A stretch of DNA of 64,000 bases from Tautonia marina (GCF_009177065.1 NZ_WEZF01000003.1:248001-312000), one strand, 5' to 3'; numbered from the stretch's first letter, positions 52,916 to 63,618 are shown. The notes: generated by a model not told the origin, from the letters alone. Translations and numbers: made by a program.

Positions 52916-53988
52916 GTCGATTGCAGTCCCTTGCTCTCCAGCCACGAATTCATCTCGTCGATGGTCAGGACCTCCAGGCCATCGTCTCGAAGCTCAGAGA
53001 CCGGAGACTCCGTCTGCGGGACGACGATCCTCACCCCGGTATCACGGTACTTGCCATCCGGAAGAATCTCGGCCACCGTGGCGTCGTCCTTCTCGATCAA
53101 CGCCTTGAGCAACTGCACACCGAGACGTCCCATCTCATACGGATTCTGGCAGATCGTTGCATCGATGTTCCCGAGATTCAGGTGCGGGCGGGCCGCCTCG
53201 TCGAGGTCGAAGGTCACCACCGTCACCCGCTCCCGAACCTGCGGCGAGTTGGCCATCTCCTCGGCAATTCCGGTCGCGTTATACGAATACAGCCCAACCA
53301 GAGCACCGAGGTCCGGCGTCTTCGACAACGCGCTCTGCACATTCTGCCGGGCCCGGCTGTGGTCGCCGCTGTCTTCCCAGGTCTGGGTCCGCTCGAAGGC
53401 ATCTCCGGCCCCTTCAAGCACTCCTTCTTCCCGAGCCCGAGCATTCGCCGCCGAGGCAGCCCCGACGAACATCGCCATCTTTCCACCTTCCGGGCGAAGC
53501 AAGGCCAGGGCCTGACCGGCAACCCGACCGGCCTCGGCGTTGTTCGTGCCGATGTACGCCCGCCTGGCATCGGCGTGGGCCGCGTCGACATCCGAATCGA
53601 TGGTGATGACAACCTTGCCTGCCTTCTGCAGGTCGTTCATCGCGTCGATCACTCCCGGGGCATTGGCCTCCAGGGCTGAAATCGCCACGCCGTGAACGTC
53701 CGGCATGCTCAGAACTTCCCGGAGCTTGTCGATCTGCCCCTGCACCTGCCCATCATTGCGCCGAAGGCTCACCTCGGCACCGAACTCGGTTCCGCCGTCC
53801 TGCATCCCTTTCTCGACGGCGCTCCACCAGTCGGAATTGGTGTTCGAGATGAAGATCAAGCGGGGGCCTTCCGGACCGATCTCCGCGGTCGTTTGGCCTC
53901 CGGAACCCGCTCCACCACAGCCTGAAACCAATCCTCCGAGGGTGACCAGGGCCACCCAAGCGAGGCATCGCCGCGGGATGCCGTTCAC
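52912..53988 (-). CDS. ABC transporter substrate-binding lipoprotein, sugar type
   Basis: I start at a GTG at 53988 with GGGGAGAG 6 nt upstream, giving 358 residues; a TTG at 54015 is the longer option. The signal ends in lipobox LVSGC (Cys24). The periplasmic-binding fold type I domain follows: RLIFISNTNSDWWSAVEKGM, VHGVAISALEANAPGVIDAM, VITIDSDVDAAHADARRAYI and ATICQNPYEMGRLGVQLL, typical of ribose/galactose-like binding proteins. The permease gene overlaps it by 4 nt. The ligand is probably a sugar or sugar-like molecule. A dedicated ATP-binding protein is missing in the window. Confidence 0.88.
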   Translation of the reverse strand: MNGIPRRCLAWVALVTLGGLVSGCGGAGSGGQTTAEIGPEGPRLIFISNTNSDWWSAVEKGMQDGGTEFGAEVSLRRNDGQVQGQIDKLREVLSMPDVHGVAISALEANAPGVIDAMNDLQKAGKVVITIDSDVDAAHADARRAYIGTNNAEAGRVAGQALALLRPEGGKMAMFVGAASAANARAREEGVLEGAGDAFERTQTWEDSGDHSRARQNVQSALSKTPDLGALVGLYSYNATGIAEEMANSPQVRERVTVVTFDLDEAARPHLNLGNIDATICQNPYEMGRLGVQLLKALIEKDDATVAEILPDGKYRDTGVRIVVPQTESPVSELRDDGLEVLTIDEMNSWLESKGLQST

Positions 53989-54203
53989 GAGTTTCTCTCC
54001 CCTGCCAGAACCCAATCGAGATGTGCGAAGGACTGCTCATCGGCGAGTCCCTCCGTTGCCTCATCTTAGCCGCGCCGGGGAACCGGCGAAACGGCTCGCC
54101 GCCAGTCGGGCTTGAAATCGCGAAGGGTACAGAAGATCATCGTTCCATGAGACGATACGGGGATCGTGACCAAATTCCGCGCGGGGTTCGGGGGTCGGAC
54201 GCA

Positions 54204-55097
54204 ATGCATTGGACGGATCGGGTCTACGGGGAATCGGCCATTACCGACCCCGATCTGCTGGCACTCATCGCCTGTCCGACCGTGCAGCGTCTCAAGGGAA
54301 TCCGGCAAGCCGGCCCTTCGGCCCTGGCCTTTTCCTTCAAGGCGGTCACCCGGTTCGAGCACAGCCTCGGAGTCCACCTTCTCTTGCGCCGCCTCGGGGC
54401 CGACCGCCGTGAACAGGTCGCCGGGCTGTTGCACGACATCTCTCATACGGCGTTTTCCCACGCCGTTGACTTCCTCTACGAATCCGACGAGCAAAACCAT
54501 CACGAACTGATCAAGCCCTCATTTCTGCATCGACCCGATCTGGTCGAGGCGATCAACCGCCTCGGGTTCGCTCCCGAAGACTTCTACGACGACGCGATCT
54601 ACCCGCTCCTCGAACGCCCCTTGCCCTGGCTCTGCGCCGACCGCATCGACTATTTCTTTCGCGATAGCCTGGCCTGTGGCGTGTCGAACCCTGCGGTCGT
54701 TTCCCGGATGCTCGCGGCCCTTGATGTCGTCGATCAAACCATCGTCTTCACCAGCGTTTCCGCCGCCCGAGAAGCAGTCAGCCTCTTTGAGGTCATGAAC
54801 CGCGAATGGTGGGCTAGCCCCACCGAGGCCTACATCTACAACGAGTTCGCCATCGCCCTGCGGACCGCGTTCGATTCCGGACTTCTCGTCGAAGACGACC
54901 TCCTGGCCGACGACGCCCACGTGCTGGCCAAACTCCGCGACTCGGGTGACCCGACCATCACCGACGCCCTCGACCGGATCGCTCATTTCGACATCGACTG
55001 CCTGGTCGATTACATCCCCAAGGTCACGCCGAAACTTCGATGGCTCGATCCGCCCGTCAAGGTCGGCTCATCCTTCCAACGGCTTTCCCAACTCTGA
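54204..55097 (+). CDS. HD domain phosphohydrolase
   Basis: I start at 54204 (MHWTDRVYGESAITDPDLLA), giving 297 residues; the frame runs further upstream (ATG at 54147) with weak support. RLKGIRQAGPSALAFSFKAV and TRFEHSLGVHLLLRRLGA hold the first His, VAGLLHDISHTAFSHAVDFL the HD pair, and LPWLCADRIDYFFRDSLACG the last Asp. This is the dNTPase-like HD family, of the type seen in hypothetical bacterial HD proteins. It would hydrolyse a phosphate or nucleotide substrate with two metals; which one is unknown. It is divergent from the ABC binding-protein gene. Confidence 0.85.
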   Translation: MHWTDRVYGESAITDPDLLALIACPTVQRLKGIRQAGPSALAFSFKAVTRFEHSLGVHLLLRRLGADRREQVAGLLHDISHTAFSHAVDFLYESDEQNHHELIKPSFLHRPDLVEAINRLGFAPEDFYDDAIYPLLERPLPWLCADRIDYFFRDSLACGVSNPAVVSRMLAALDVVDQTIVFTSVSAAREAVSLFEVMNREWWASPTEAYIYNEFAIALRTAFDSGLLVEDDLLADDAHVLAKLRDSGDPTITDALDRIAHFDIDCLVDYIPKVTPKLRWLDPPVKVGSSFQRLSQL

Positions 55098-55131
55098 GCC
55101 TCTCCCAACCCCCCAACGGTCGCGAGTGGGT

Positions 55132-56265
55132 TTACTCCTCTTTGGTCTTCTCGAAGACCTCGACCAGATCCGCGATGCTCTCGTAAGCAGACGTCGCGGC
55201 AAACACGAATTTGATGTTTCGGGCGACCGCCTGAAAACTCTTGCTCACCCCCTGACGCATCGGCGACGCAGCCGCGTTCAACCGTTCCATCTCCGCCGTA
55301 TGCGTCCCGATTCGACGATTCAGAATCGTCGCCTTTCGGTGGCCCTTCCCGACAAGTTCCTTCTGATACCGATCGATCAGATCCTGCTTCTCCAGAATCC
55401 TCGCCTCGGCATCCCATCGGTCGATCCCCTGAAGGGCGGCCGGAATGGCAACACCCGCCGCGGCCTTGCTTCCGGACTGGATTCCTTGCTTGGCGGCCTC
55501 CTTGCCAACCTCGGACGCAACGACCAGCCCGACCCCCTTGGCCTCCGACCCCTTGGCCCAGTCCGTCACAACCGAGTACGTCACCCCCGTCACAAACGGC
55601 GTGATGAAACCCAAACCACTCACCAGCCCGGCCCCGATCATGAACAGGTCAGACCCGGTCTTCACCGTGGCGAAGAACCTGATCCAATAATTGGCAAGAT
55701 TGATAACCTCCTGATTGATTTCCTTCGAGGTTTGAATCGTCTGTTGAATGTGAGTCAACGCCGTGTCACGAATCCGCTTTTGCTGGTCGAGATACGTTAA
55801 GGCAGGTTCTGGCCCCTCGGCACACTTACGAATAAACGTTGTCATCAAGCGATCGACATGCTCATCCGCCCTTGCCTTGATGTCGACCGGGTTGCCCTGA
55901 ACAACCACGGCCATTCCGGGCTGATTCCAGAACATGAGAACATTCAACAAGGTGCTCTCGTCGTACTCCTTCCACTCGACTCTCGTGAAGGACTCCTCGG
56001 CCATTGCGACCCCAACGCTCCTGAGAAAGCGGGCCACGCGATCGAGGTCGAACAGGAGCAACGGCACGTTCTTCGGCGGCAACCTCGTCTGAAAGGGTTC
56101 CGGGCAGGCAAGATCGGCGTGTGTCCCCAGAGCCCCGGGCGTGTCGCCCGCCATGCACATCGGCACGTTGGGGTCGGCCGCGTCGAAACGCCCCAAAGGC
56201 CCCGGCGTCCGAGACGCCGGGTACCTCCCATGCAAGCCAATCATCTTCCGCTGAGATGTGGACAT
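55132..56265 (-). CDS. Unknown protein with central Gly-rich hydrophobic hairpin and helical ends
   Basis: The 377-residue product (ATG at 56265) has a GC-rich, Pro-rich start of about 60 residues that covers two palindromes, so the true start may be later (an ATG at 56004 or 56160). Residues about 62-170 are mixed. Around 215-240 a hydrophobic Gly-rich stretch (FMIGAGLVSGLGFITPFVTG) is followed by a small-residue helix with AKQGIQSGSKAAAGVA. The C-terminal third is charged and helical, perhaps coiled coil (ILEKQDLIDRYQKEL). It has no signal peptide and no known enzyme motif. I do not recognise the family. It is flanked by an HD protein gene and alaS, convergent with the first. Confidence 0.65.
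   Translation of the reverse strand: MSTSQRKMIGLHGRYPASRTPGPLGRFDAADPNVPMCMAGDTPGALGTHADLACPEPFQTRLPPKNVPLLLFDLDRVARFLRSVGVAMAEESFTRVEWKEYDESTLLNVLMFWNQPGMAVVVQGNPVDIKARADEHVDRLMTTFIRKCAEGPEPALTYLDQQKRIRDTALTHIQQTIQTSKEINQEVINLANYWIRFFATVKTGSDLFMIGAGLVSGLGFITPFVTGVTYSVVTDWAKGSEAKGVGLVVASEVGKEAAKQGIQSGSKAAAGVAIPAALQGIDRWDAEARILEKQDLIDRYQKELVGKGHRKATILNRRIGTHTAEMERLNAAASPMRQGVSKSFQAVARNIKFVFAATSAYESIADLVEVFEKTKEE
56136..56221. repeat. Two GC-rich inverted repeats at the start of the unknown gene
   Basis: CGGGCG/CGCCCG around a TGT loop (56136-56150) and CCCGGCGTC/GACGCCGGG around a CGA loop (56201-56221) lie 50 nt apart. They fall inside the first 45 codons of the annotated frame, in a GC-richer stretch than the rest of that gene. 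Confidence 0.75.
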
Positions 56266-56345
56266 GAGCGTGGTTCCAGGTTGCCTGATCGACGAACGCC
56301 CCGTTCTCTCGAACAGGGCGTCTGAACCCGCCGGCCCCTCTCGAA

Positions 56346-58952
56346 TCAGCCGCCCAGCGTCTCTCTCGCCACCTGAAGCGCCTTCTCGATTGCTTGAGGA
56401 ATCGCCTGAGGATTCTTCCCTCCGGCCTGGGCGAAATCCGGGCGACCGCCACCACCACCACCGACCACCGGAGCCACCTGCTTCAGCCAGTTTCCGGCAT
56501 GAAGACCACGCTCGACCAGGTCGGGCGTCAGCCCCGCGGCGAGGATGACCTTCCCCTCCGAGGCGGTGATCAGCAAGGTGGCCAGCCCCGACTCGACCTT
56601 GCGGCGTGCCACGTCGATCAACTGACGAAGTTCGTCGGGCGCAACCCCCTCGACCGCCGCGGCGATCACCTTTGCTCCACCAATCTCTTGAACCTGTTCA
56701 AGCAGGGCATCGGCCGAGACTTTCGGCGATTCCCGACGCTGGCTGGCCTGTTTCTTAAGGGTCTTGATCTCCTCCAGTAACGCGGCCACCCGGTCGGCCG
56801 CCTGTTGCACAGGGACCTTCAACGTACTGGCGACGGCCGCGAGCGCCTCCTCCTCCTGCCGCACGTAGTCGAGTGCCGCCTTGCCCGTCAGTGCGACCAC
56901 ACGCCGAGTACCGGCCGCGACCGACTCCTCGCCGACAATCTTGAACAGACCGATCTGCCCGACGCTGGCCAGGTGCGTACCACCGCACAGTTCTCGGGAG
57001 AATTCGCCCATTTCTACGACCCGCACAACATCCGGGTACTTCTCCCCGAACAGCGCCATGGCGCCCAGTTGCTTGGCCTCGTCCAGCGGCATCGTTCGCC
57101 ACTGGATTGTCTCACCCCGCAGGATCCGGTCGTTGACCGTTTCCTCGATGTCTCGAAGTCGCTCTCGCCCCACGGACTCGGGGTTGGAAAAGTCGAACCG
57201 CAGCCGATCGGGCTCCACCTTGCTGCCCGCCTGTTGCGCATGCTTGCCAAGATGTTGGTGCAACGCATGATGGAGAACGTGCGTTGCCGAGTGCGCCCGT
57301 CGGATCGCCTCGCGACGAGGGGCATCCACGCGGGCTTTCACGTGCTGATTGACGGAAACCGTACCGTCATCAACCCGGCCGATGTGGAGAATGAATCCAC
57401 GATCGCGCTGGGTGTCCTCGACATGAAAGCGGAACCCGTCCCCTTCGATGAGTCCGATGTCGCCAATCTGCCCGCCCGACTCCCCGTAAAACGGCGAGTG
57501 ATCAAGCACCAGAGCGACCGGATCGCCACTTCCGGCAGTTTCTCGATCGACCAGGCGCCCCTGGGCAACAATACCGATGACGGTCGCATCGGCCTCGGTG
57601 GTTTCGTAGCCAAGGAACTCACTGCCGGCGTGATAGTCCTGCTTCAGTGCATCGAGTGGTCCTGTCGCGAAGACGGCTGCGGCGGAGTCTTGACCGGAGG
57701 TCTCGGCATGCTTCTGACGCTCGCGCTCGAACTCCGGCATATCGACGGCCAGATCCTGCTCGGCGGCAAGGCTCTCGGTCATCTCGATCGGGAAGCCATA
57801 GGTCGAGTGCAGACGGAAGGCCGCCGCGCCGGAGATCACGTCCGAGCCGGCCGACTTGGTCTTGCGAACCGTGTCGTTATACAGTTTCAAGCCGGTGTCG
57901 ATGTTGCGGAGGAACTGCTCCTCCTCCTCGCGGACGACTGTTTGAATTCGGCGAACGCTGTCGGTCAGCTCGGGGTAGGGCCGCTTCATCACCTCGGCGA
58001 CGAGCGGGATGATCTCGAACAGGTACGGCTCCCGACGCCCCATCAGGTAGGCGTCGAGCACCGCTCTCCGCAGCAAGCGACGGACGACATAGCCTTGCTG
58101 GTTCGGTCCCGGCTGCACGTTTTCAAAGATCGTAAACGTGAGGGCACGGGCATGATCAGCGGCACGTCGGATGCGGATCCCGTCAAGTGATTCGGCGTCG
58201 TACTTCTGCCCGAGCACGTCGGCCACCGCGGCCACAAGCGGGGAGAAGATGTCCGTCTCGAAGTTCGTCTGCACGCCTTGCAAGCACGAGGCGGCCCGTT
58301 CCAGACCCATCCCCGTATCAATATTCTTGCTCGGGAGAGGTTCGAGCTGATTCGCTCCCACGCGATTAAACTGCGTGAACACAAGGTTCCAGATCTCGAC
58401 CTCTCGACCGTCATCGTAGTGGTAGAAGATCTCGGAGCAGGGGCCGCAGACACCGTTCGGACCGTGGGACGGGGCACCGGCGGGCCAGAAGTTGTCGTCC
58501 TCCCCCATCCGGGTGATCCGGTTGGCCGGGACCTTCACCTCGTTGTGCCAGATGTCGTACGCTTCGTCGTCATCAAGGTAGACTGTAATCGTCAGGCGAT
58601 CCTTCGGAATCGAGAGTGTCTTGGTCAGGAACTCCCAGGCCCAGTGGATCGCTTCTTTCTTGAAGTAGTCGCCGAACGAGAAGTTCCCGAGCATCTCGAA
58701 GAACGTCATGTGCCGGCCGGTCTTGCCGACGTTCTCGATGTCCCCCGTGCGAATGCACTTCTGGCAGGTCGTGGCGCGCTTGAAGCTCGGGTCGCCCAGG
58801 CCCATGAATTCACGCTTGAACTGGTTCATCCCGGCCGGCGTGAATAAGACGGTCGGGTCGTCCCGCGGCACGAGCACATCGCTCGATCGGCGCTCGCACC
58901 CTTTGGAAACGAAGAAGTCGAGGTAGGCTTCGCGGAGGTCGTCGGTGGTCAT
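56346..58952 (-). CDS. alaS: Alanine--tRNA ligase
   Basis: The start at 58952 (MTTDDLREAYLDFFVSKGCE) gives 868 residues; a longer frame to 59033 is Arg/Pro-rich and unlikely. Class II motifs are FTPAGMNQFKREFMG and GKTGRHMTFFEMLGNFSFGD. The editing-domain metal motifs HSATH (near residue 552) and CGGTH (near 654) are both intact. The C-terminal C-Ala domain ends GGGGGGRPDFAQAGG. Length matches the usual 870-880. The enzyme charges tRNA-Ala and clears misactivated Ser/Gly. It stands alone; the next gene upstream on the strand is the protease 194 nt away. Confidence 0.97.
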   Translation of the reverse strand: MTTDDLREAYLDFFVSKGCERRSSDVLVPRDDPTVLFTPAGMNQFKREFMGLGDPSFKRATTCQKCIRTGDIENVGKTGRHMTFFEMLGNFSFGDYFKKEAIHWAWEFLTKTLSIPKDRLTITVYLDDDEAYDIWHNEVKVPANRITRMGEDDNFWPAGAPSHGPNGVCGPCSEIFYHYDDGREVEIWNLVFTQFNRVGANQLEPLPSKNIDTGMGLERAASCLQGVQTNFETDIFSPLVAAVADVLGQKYDAESLDGIRIRRAADHARALTFTIFENVQPGPNQQGYVVRRLLRRAVLDAYLMGRREPYLFEIIPLVAEVMKRPYPELTDSVRRIQTVVREEEEQFLRNIDTGLKLYNDTVRKTKSAGSDVISGAAAFRLHSTYGFPIEMTESLAAEQDLAVDMPEFERERQKHAETSGQDSAAAVFATGPLDALKQDYHAGSEFLGYETTEADATVIGIVAQGRLVDRETAGSGDPVALVLDHSPFYGESGGQIGDIGLIEGDGFRFHVEDTQRDRGFILHIGRVDDGTVSVNQHVKARVDAPRREAIRRAHSATHVLHHALHQHLGKHAQQAGSKVEPDRLRFDFSNPESVGRERLRDIEETVNDRILRGETIQWRTMPLDEAKQLGAMALFGEKYPDVVRVVEMGEFSRELCGGTHLASVGQIGLFKIVGEESVAAGTRRVVALTGKAALDYVRQEEEALAAVASTLKVPVQQAADRVAALLEEIKTLKKQASQRRESPKVSADALLEQVQEIGGAKVIAAAVEGVAPDELRQLIDVARRKVESGLATLLITASEGKVILAAGLTPDLVERGLHAGNWLKQVAPVVGGGGGGRPDFAQAGGKNPQAIPQAIEKALQVARETLGG

Positions 58953-59146
58953 CGGCGGTGGGCCTTGGGCCGGATCGGGCCGCGGAAAAGACGGGGAGCG
59001 GGGCTCCGTCGCGCGGCGGCCAACGTCGCGCAAGGCCCCGACCGCGCCGGTCCATCGTCAGGCGGCGCGTCTCGATCTGCACCAGAATACCCGAAAGCAC
59101 GGCTCGGAGGCAGCGTCAGCCTGCCCCCGTTGAGCAACGATTCGGA

Positions 59147-60622
59147 TCAGTCGATCTCGGACCCAGCATCCGGCTCGATCATGATCGGCCCCCGGTCGGT
59201 GCTGAGCCGAACGGCCTTGCCGTCGAGATCCTTGACCACCTCTCGAAAGGCCCGAGGGGTCCGAACCGCCTTCCCATCGACCTGCGTAATGATCTGGCCA
59301 ACCCGAAGGCCGGCTTCTTCGGACGGAGTCCCGGAAACGACCTCGACCACGCCAACCCCTCCCCGAGCCATCGCGGTCAACAGCTCATCTCGGGGAGAAA
59401 TCACGCTCGGGAAGTCGATACGGATGCCTCGCCATGCCTCGCTCTTGGTCGTGGCGATGATTTCCCCCTCGATCGGGAATTTCGAGAGGACGACTTCCTT
59501 GGTCAACACCCGACCATCGCGACGGATGGTCAACTCGACCGGCTCGCCGACCGGCAGCGGGTTGACGGATCGGACCAGGCCATCGAAGTCAGTCACCGGC
59601 TGCCCAGCGACCTCCTCGATCGAATCTCCCTGGAGCAATCCCCCCTCACCGGCCGGCGTTCCCGGCTGAACTTCTCGGATGATATTCGAGGGGCTGCTTA
59701 ACGAGATGCCAAGAAAGCCGTATTCGACCTCCTTGCCTTCGATCAGAGCGTCAAGCGCATGGCGGCCGAGTGAATCCATCGGTATGGCGTAGCCGGCCCT
59801 CGGGTCATACCCAACCGCGTTGGCCGAGGCGGTCGTAATCGCCATCAACTCGCCTTTCAGATTCACGACCGCGCCGCCGCTCATCCCAAGGTTCAGCTTC
59901 GAGTCGAGCTGAAAGAGAGTCGAATAGTGCTGGAGCATGGTCGGCACGACCTGACCGAAATCATTGCTGGGCGCGATCAATCGGCGAGCCGAATTCGCGA
60001 GAATCCCAAAACTCGCCGACGCCTGCCCGTCTCTCGAAACATTGTGCGAATTGCCGAGCGCAACCAGAAAGGACCCCGGTCGAAGCAACGACGCATCTCC
60101 AATCGGGATCGGATCGGGAAAGGCCCCTTCGGCAAACGGCGCCAGCCCTCCGACCGGAGCAATCACGGCCAGATCGCTCCTCGGATCGGCGGCGATGATC
60201 TCCGCCTCGAAGGGTTCAAGCCCTTGAACCCTCACAAACAGATTGGCCGCGCCCGCCACCACGTGATACGTCGTCAGAATTTGCCCCTCGTCGCCGACAA
60301 TCACTCCCGAACCGAAGTCGTACGAGACGTAATCCGCCGAGGCCGGACCATCATTACGCATTCCGAAGCCGTCAATGAAGACCACCCCGTTCGGGTTATT
60401 GGGCGCTCGCATCGCGTTCCGTCCGCGAATGGCGAGCGTCTCTCCATCGTCCGATTTCACGCGGTCGATCGTCACGACCGCCGGGCGGGCGTGTTCGATC
60501 GCATCAGAGACTGCCTGTTCGAGCGCCGAGATCACGTCGATCGGCTCTGGGCCGTCTTCGACCATCGAGACGAACGTCACAGGGAGGGCAAGCAGGGCGG
60601 AGGCAAGCAGGTGGGTCATCAT
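59147..60622 (-). CDS. Trypsin-like serine protease with two PDZ domains (HtrA/Deg-like)
   Basis: The start is at tandem ATGs at 60622/60619, giving a signal peptide (MMTHLLASALLALPVTFVSM) and 491 residues. The protease domain has catalytic His120 (TTYHVVAGA), Asp150 (DPRSDLAVI) and Ser248 in LNLGMSGGAVV, where Met replaces the common Asn of GNSGG. The two PDZ domains follow (GFLGISLSS to about 380, and VVEVVSGTPSEEAGLRVGQI at the C-terminus). HtrA proteins degrade or chaperone misfolded envelope proteins. The first PDZ is separated by an extra beta-rich segment. It lies between alaS and recA on the same strand. Confidence 0.92.
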   Translation of the reverse strand: MMTHLLASALLALPVTFVSMVEDGPEPIDVISALEQAVSDAIEHARPAVVTIDRVKSDDGETLAIRGRNAMRAPNNPNGVVFIDGFGMRNDGPASADYVSYDFGSGVIVGDEGQILTTYHVVAGAANLFVRVQGLEPFEAEIIAADPRSDLAVIAPVGGLAPFAEGAFPDPIPIGDASLLRPGSFLVALGNSHNVSRDGQASASFGILANSARRLIAPSNDFGQVVPTMLQHYSTLFQLDSKLNLGMSGGAVVNLKGELMAITTASANAVGYDPRAGYAIPMDSLGRHALDALIEGKEVEYGFLGISLSSPSNIIREVQPGTPAGEGGLLQGDSIEEVAGQPVTDFDGLVRSVNPLPVGEPVELTIRRDGRVLTKEVVLSKFPIEGEIIATTKSEAWRGIRIDFPSVISPRDELLTAMARGGVGVVEVVSGTPSEEAGLRVGQIITQVDGKAVRTPRAFREVVKDLDGKAVRLSTDRGPIMIEPDAGSEID

Positions 60623-60775
60623 GCGATCCGATCGGCAGGGAGGAACGTCGTCCAAACCCGGGGATGATGGCGGTCGGGTCGGCCTTCATCCCCCATTGTT
60701 CCCGCCTCGTCCCGGATCGACAAGACAAAGGCCGAGCTTGTGCCAAGCGAACCAAGCCCGGCCCCGGTCGGTCGG

Positions 60776-61888
<1,113 letters not shown>

Positions 61889-61981
61889 GGCATCGCCTCC
61901 CCTTGGAGATCGTCGTTACGGACCTCACCCCATCATTCCTGTACGCAAGGACACCAATCTATCGCGCCGAAGGGGGAGAAG

Positions 61982-62560
61982 TCAAGTCGATGTCGCGGCC
62001 AAAGGCGCAGATCGCAAGACCCGGTAAATCGGTCCCCTGGGCGTCAGCTCCGAGGCCATCAGCAGAACCGCCTCGACGGGAAACGCTCCTGCCTTCCACG
62101 TCTCATACCGATCACACAGCGCCACCAGATTCGGCGACGGTCCTCGGCCCGTCTTCGACCGCGCCATCGTGACGTGAGGGTGGAACCGATGGTCCGCCGG
62201 CGGATGCCCAGCCGACGAGGTCGCCTCAACAACGGATCGCTGCAACGCCTCCAGCAACGTCAGCGCCTCGCCCACGATCCCGACCCAGAGGACCCGAGCC
62301 CGGCCTGGGCTCGGAAACGCCCCCAACCCCTGGAGTTCCAGAGCGAACCGGGGGATGGACCCCACGGTCCCGTCAAGAGCGTCGCCAAGCCGATCAATCT
62401 CGTTCGTCGGCACGTCACCGAGGAAGGCGAGGGTCAGGTGGAGCTGTTCGGGGGCGGTCCACCGAAGGCCGGGCCACGACGCTCGCAGCTCTCCCTGGAG
62501 GCACTCAATGGCCGTGCGGGTCGGATCGGGCAGAGCAACCGCCAGAAACGTCCGGGTCAT
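61982..62560 (-). CDS. thpR: RNA 2',3'-cyclic phosphodiesterase
   Basis: I start at 62560 (MTRTFLAVALPDPTRTAIEC), giving 192 residues; a longer Arg-rich frame exists upstream. The family's two HxTx motifs are present: HLTL (His41, Thr43) and HVTM (His129, Thr131). The 2H phosphoesterase fold hydrolyses 2',3'-cyclic phosphates at RNA ends (ThpR, formerly called 2'-5' RNA ligase). Its location just upstream of recA on the same strand may reflect cotranscription. Confidence 0.92.
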   Translation of the reverse strand: MTRTFLAVALPDPTRTAIECLQGELRASWPGLRWTAPEQLHLTLAFLGDVPTNEIDRLGDALDGTVGSIPRFALELQGLGAFPSPGRARVLWVGIVGEALTLLEALQRSVVEATSSAGHPPADHRFHPHVTMARSKTGRGPSPNLVALCDRYETWKAGAFPVEAVLLMASELTPRGPIYRVLRSAPLAATST

Positions 62561-62658
62561 CGCTCCCACCGCTCGCCTCCCCTTGATGGCCCCCAAGGAA
62601 GGGACGATTCTGCGTGGAGAGGGCCGGAAGATGCCCAGCCCTCCCGAGACCGTGGCGA

Positions 62659-63618
62659 TTATTTCAGGAGCGTCTCGACCTCGTCCGAGGCTCCGTAATT
62701 CGCCCGATAGCGCTCGACGAACTCGGCGATCGAGTAGGAATGCTCCTGCGGTCCCATATGCTCGACGGCGTGAACGGCCGTCAGGGCGGCGATGCGGCCG
62801 GCGGTCGGCCACGAGAGGCCGCGGGCCATGCCGGTAATCAGGCCCGCGCGGAAGGCATCGCCCGCTCCGGTCGGGTCGACAACCTGATTCGGCTTCGCGG
62901 GGGGAATGTCGAAGCTCTGGCCGTCGGCCACGATCGTCGCACCGGCTTCCCCCTTGGTCACAACCGTGATCGGCACCCGCTGGTGCAGTTCCTGTTCGGC
63001 CACACCGAGCTTCTCGGCCATCATGCCAAACTCATAGTCGTTGCCGATCAGGACCTTCGCCCCCTTACAGCCTTCTTCAAACTCCTCCTTCGACATCCGA
63101 GGAATCTGCATCGAGGGATCGTACAGATACGGGATTCCTCGCTCGGTGCATTCGGCGGCATACCGGGCCATCGCCTTCGGATCGTTCGGCGCGATGACCA
63201 CCAGGTCTCGATCCGAGGCTCCGAACTCGATCGGCGAGACCGCCGCGGCATGAACCATCGCGCCGGGATAGAAGGCCGTGATCTGGTTGTCTTGCAGGTC
63301 GTTATTGATGAAACACGAGGAGGTAAATTCTCCCGAGTGCGTCTTCACGCCCGACAAATCCACGCCGTGCTGTTCGAGCCACTTGTGATACTCGCCGAAG
63401 TCTTCACCCACGGCCCCGACCAGCATCGGCCGGTTCCCGAGCAAGGCGAGGTTGTAGGCAATGTTTGCCCCGGTCCCGCCGCGCTGCCGCTTGAGCGAAT
63501 CCACCAGGAATGAGACGCTCAACACATGCATCTTCTCCGGCAAGATGTGCTCGCGGAACTTGCCAGGGAAAACCATGATGTAATCGTAAGCGATGGAACC
63601 GGTGACGAAGGTGCGCAT
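62659..63618 (-). CDS. PfkB family carbohydrate kinase (adenosine/ribokinase-like)
   Basis: The 319-residue product opens MRTFVTGSIAYDYIMVFPGK and has QRGGTGANIAYNLALLG (PfkB signature 1) and the C-terminal anion-hole motif DPTGAGDAFRAGLITGMARG with catalytic Asp. KGEAGATIVADG matches the nucleotide-binding region. It resembles bacterial adenosine kinase-like and ribokinase-like enzymes. The substrate could be adenosine or a sugar and cannot be fixed from sequence. It is on the minus strand between gltX and thpR, 77 nt after gltX. Confidence 0.9.
   Translation of the reverse strand: MRTFVTGSIAYDYIMVFPGKFREHILPEKMHVLSVSFLVDSLKRQRGGTGANIAYNLALLGNRPMLVGAVGEDFGEYHKWLEQHGVDLSGVKTHSGEFTSSCFINNDLQDNQITAFYPGAMVHAAAVSPIEFGASDRDLVVIAPNDPKAMARYAAECTERGIPYLYDPSMQIPRMSKEEFEEGCKGAKVLIGNDYEFGMMAEKLGVAEQELHQRVPITVVTKGEAGATIVADGQSFDIPPAKPNQVVDPTGAGDAFRAGLITGMARGLSWPTAGRIAALTAVHAVEHMGPQEHSYSIAEFVERYRANYGASDEVETLLK

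Noticed and set aside
56136-56221. Palindromes as an alaS-related T-box or attenuator
   Set aside because: They lie downstream of alaS and inside another gene's frame on the same strand; no T-box motif is present.
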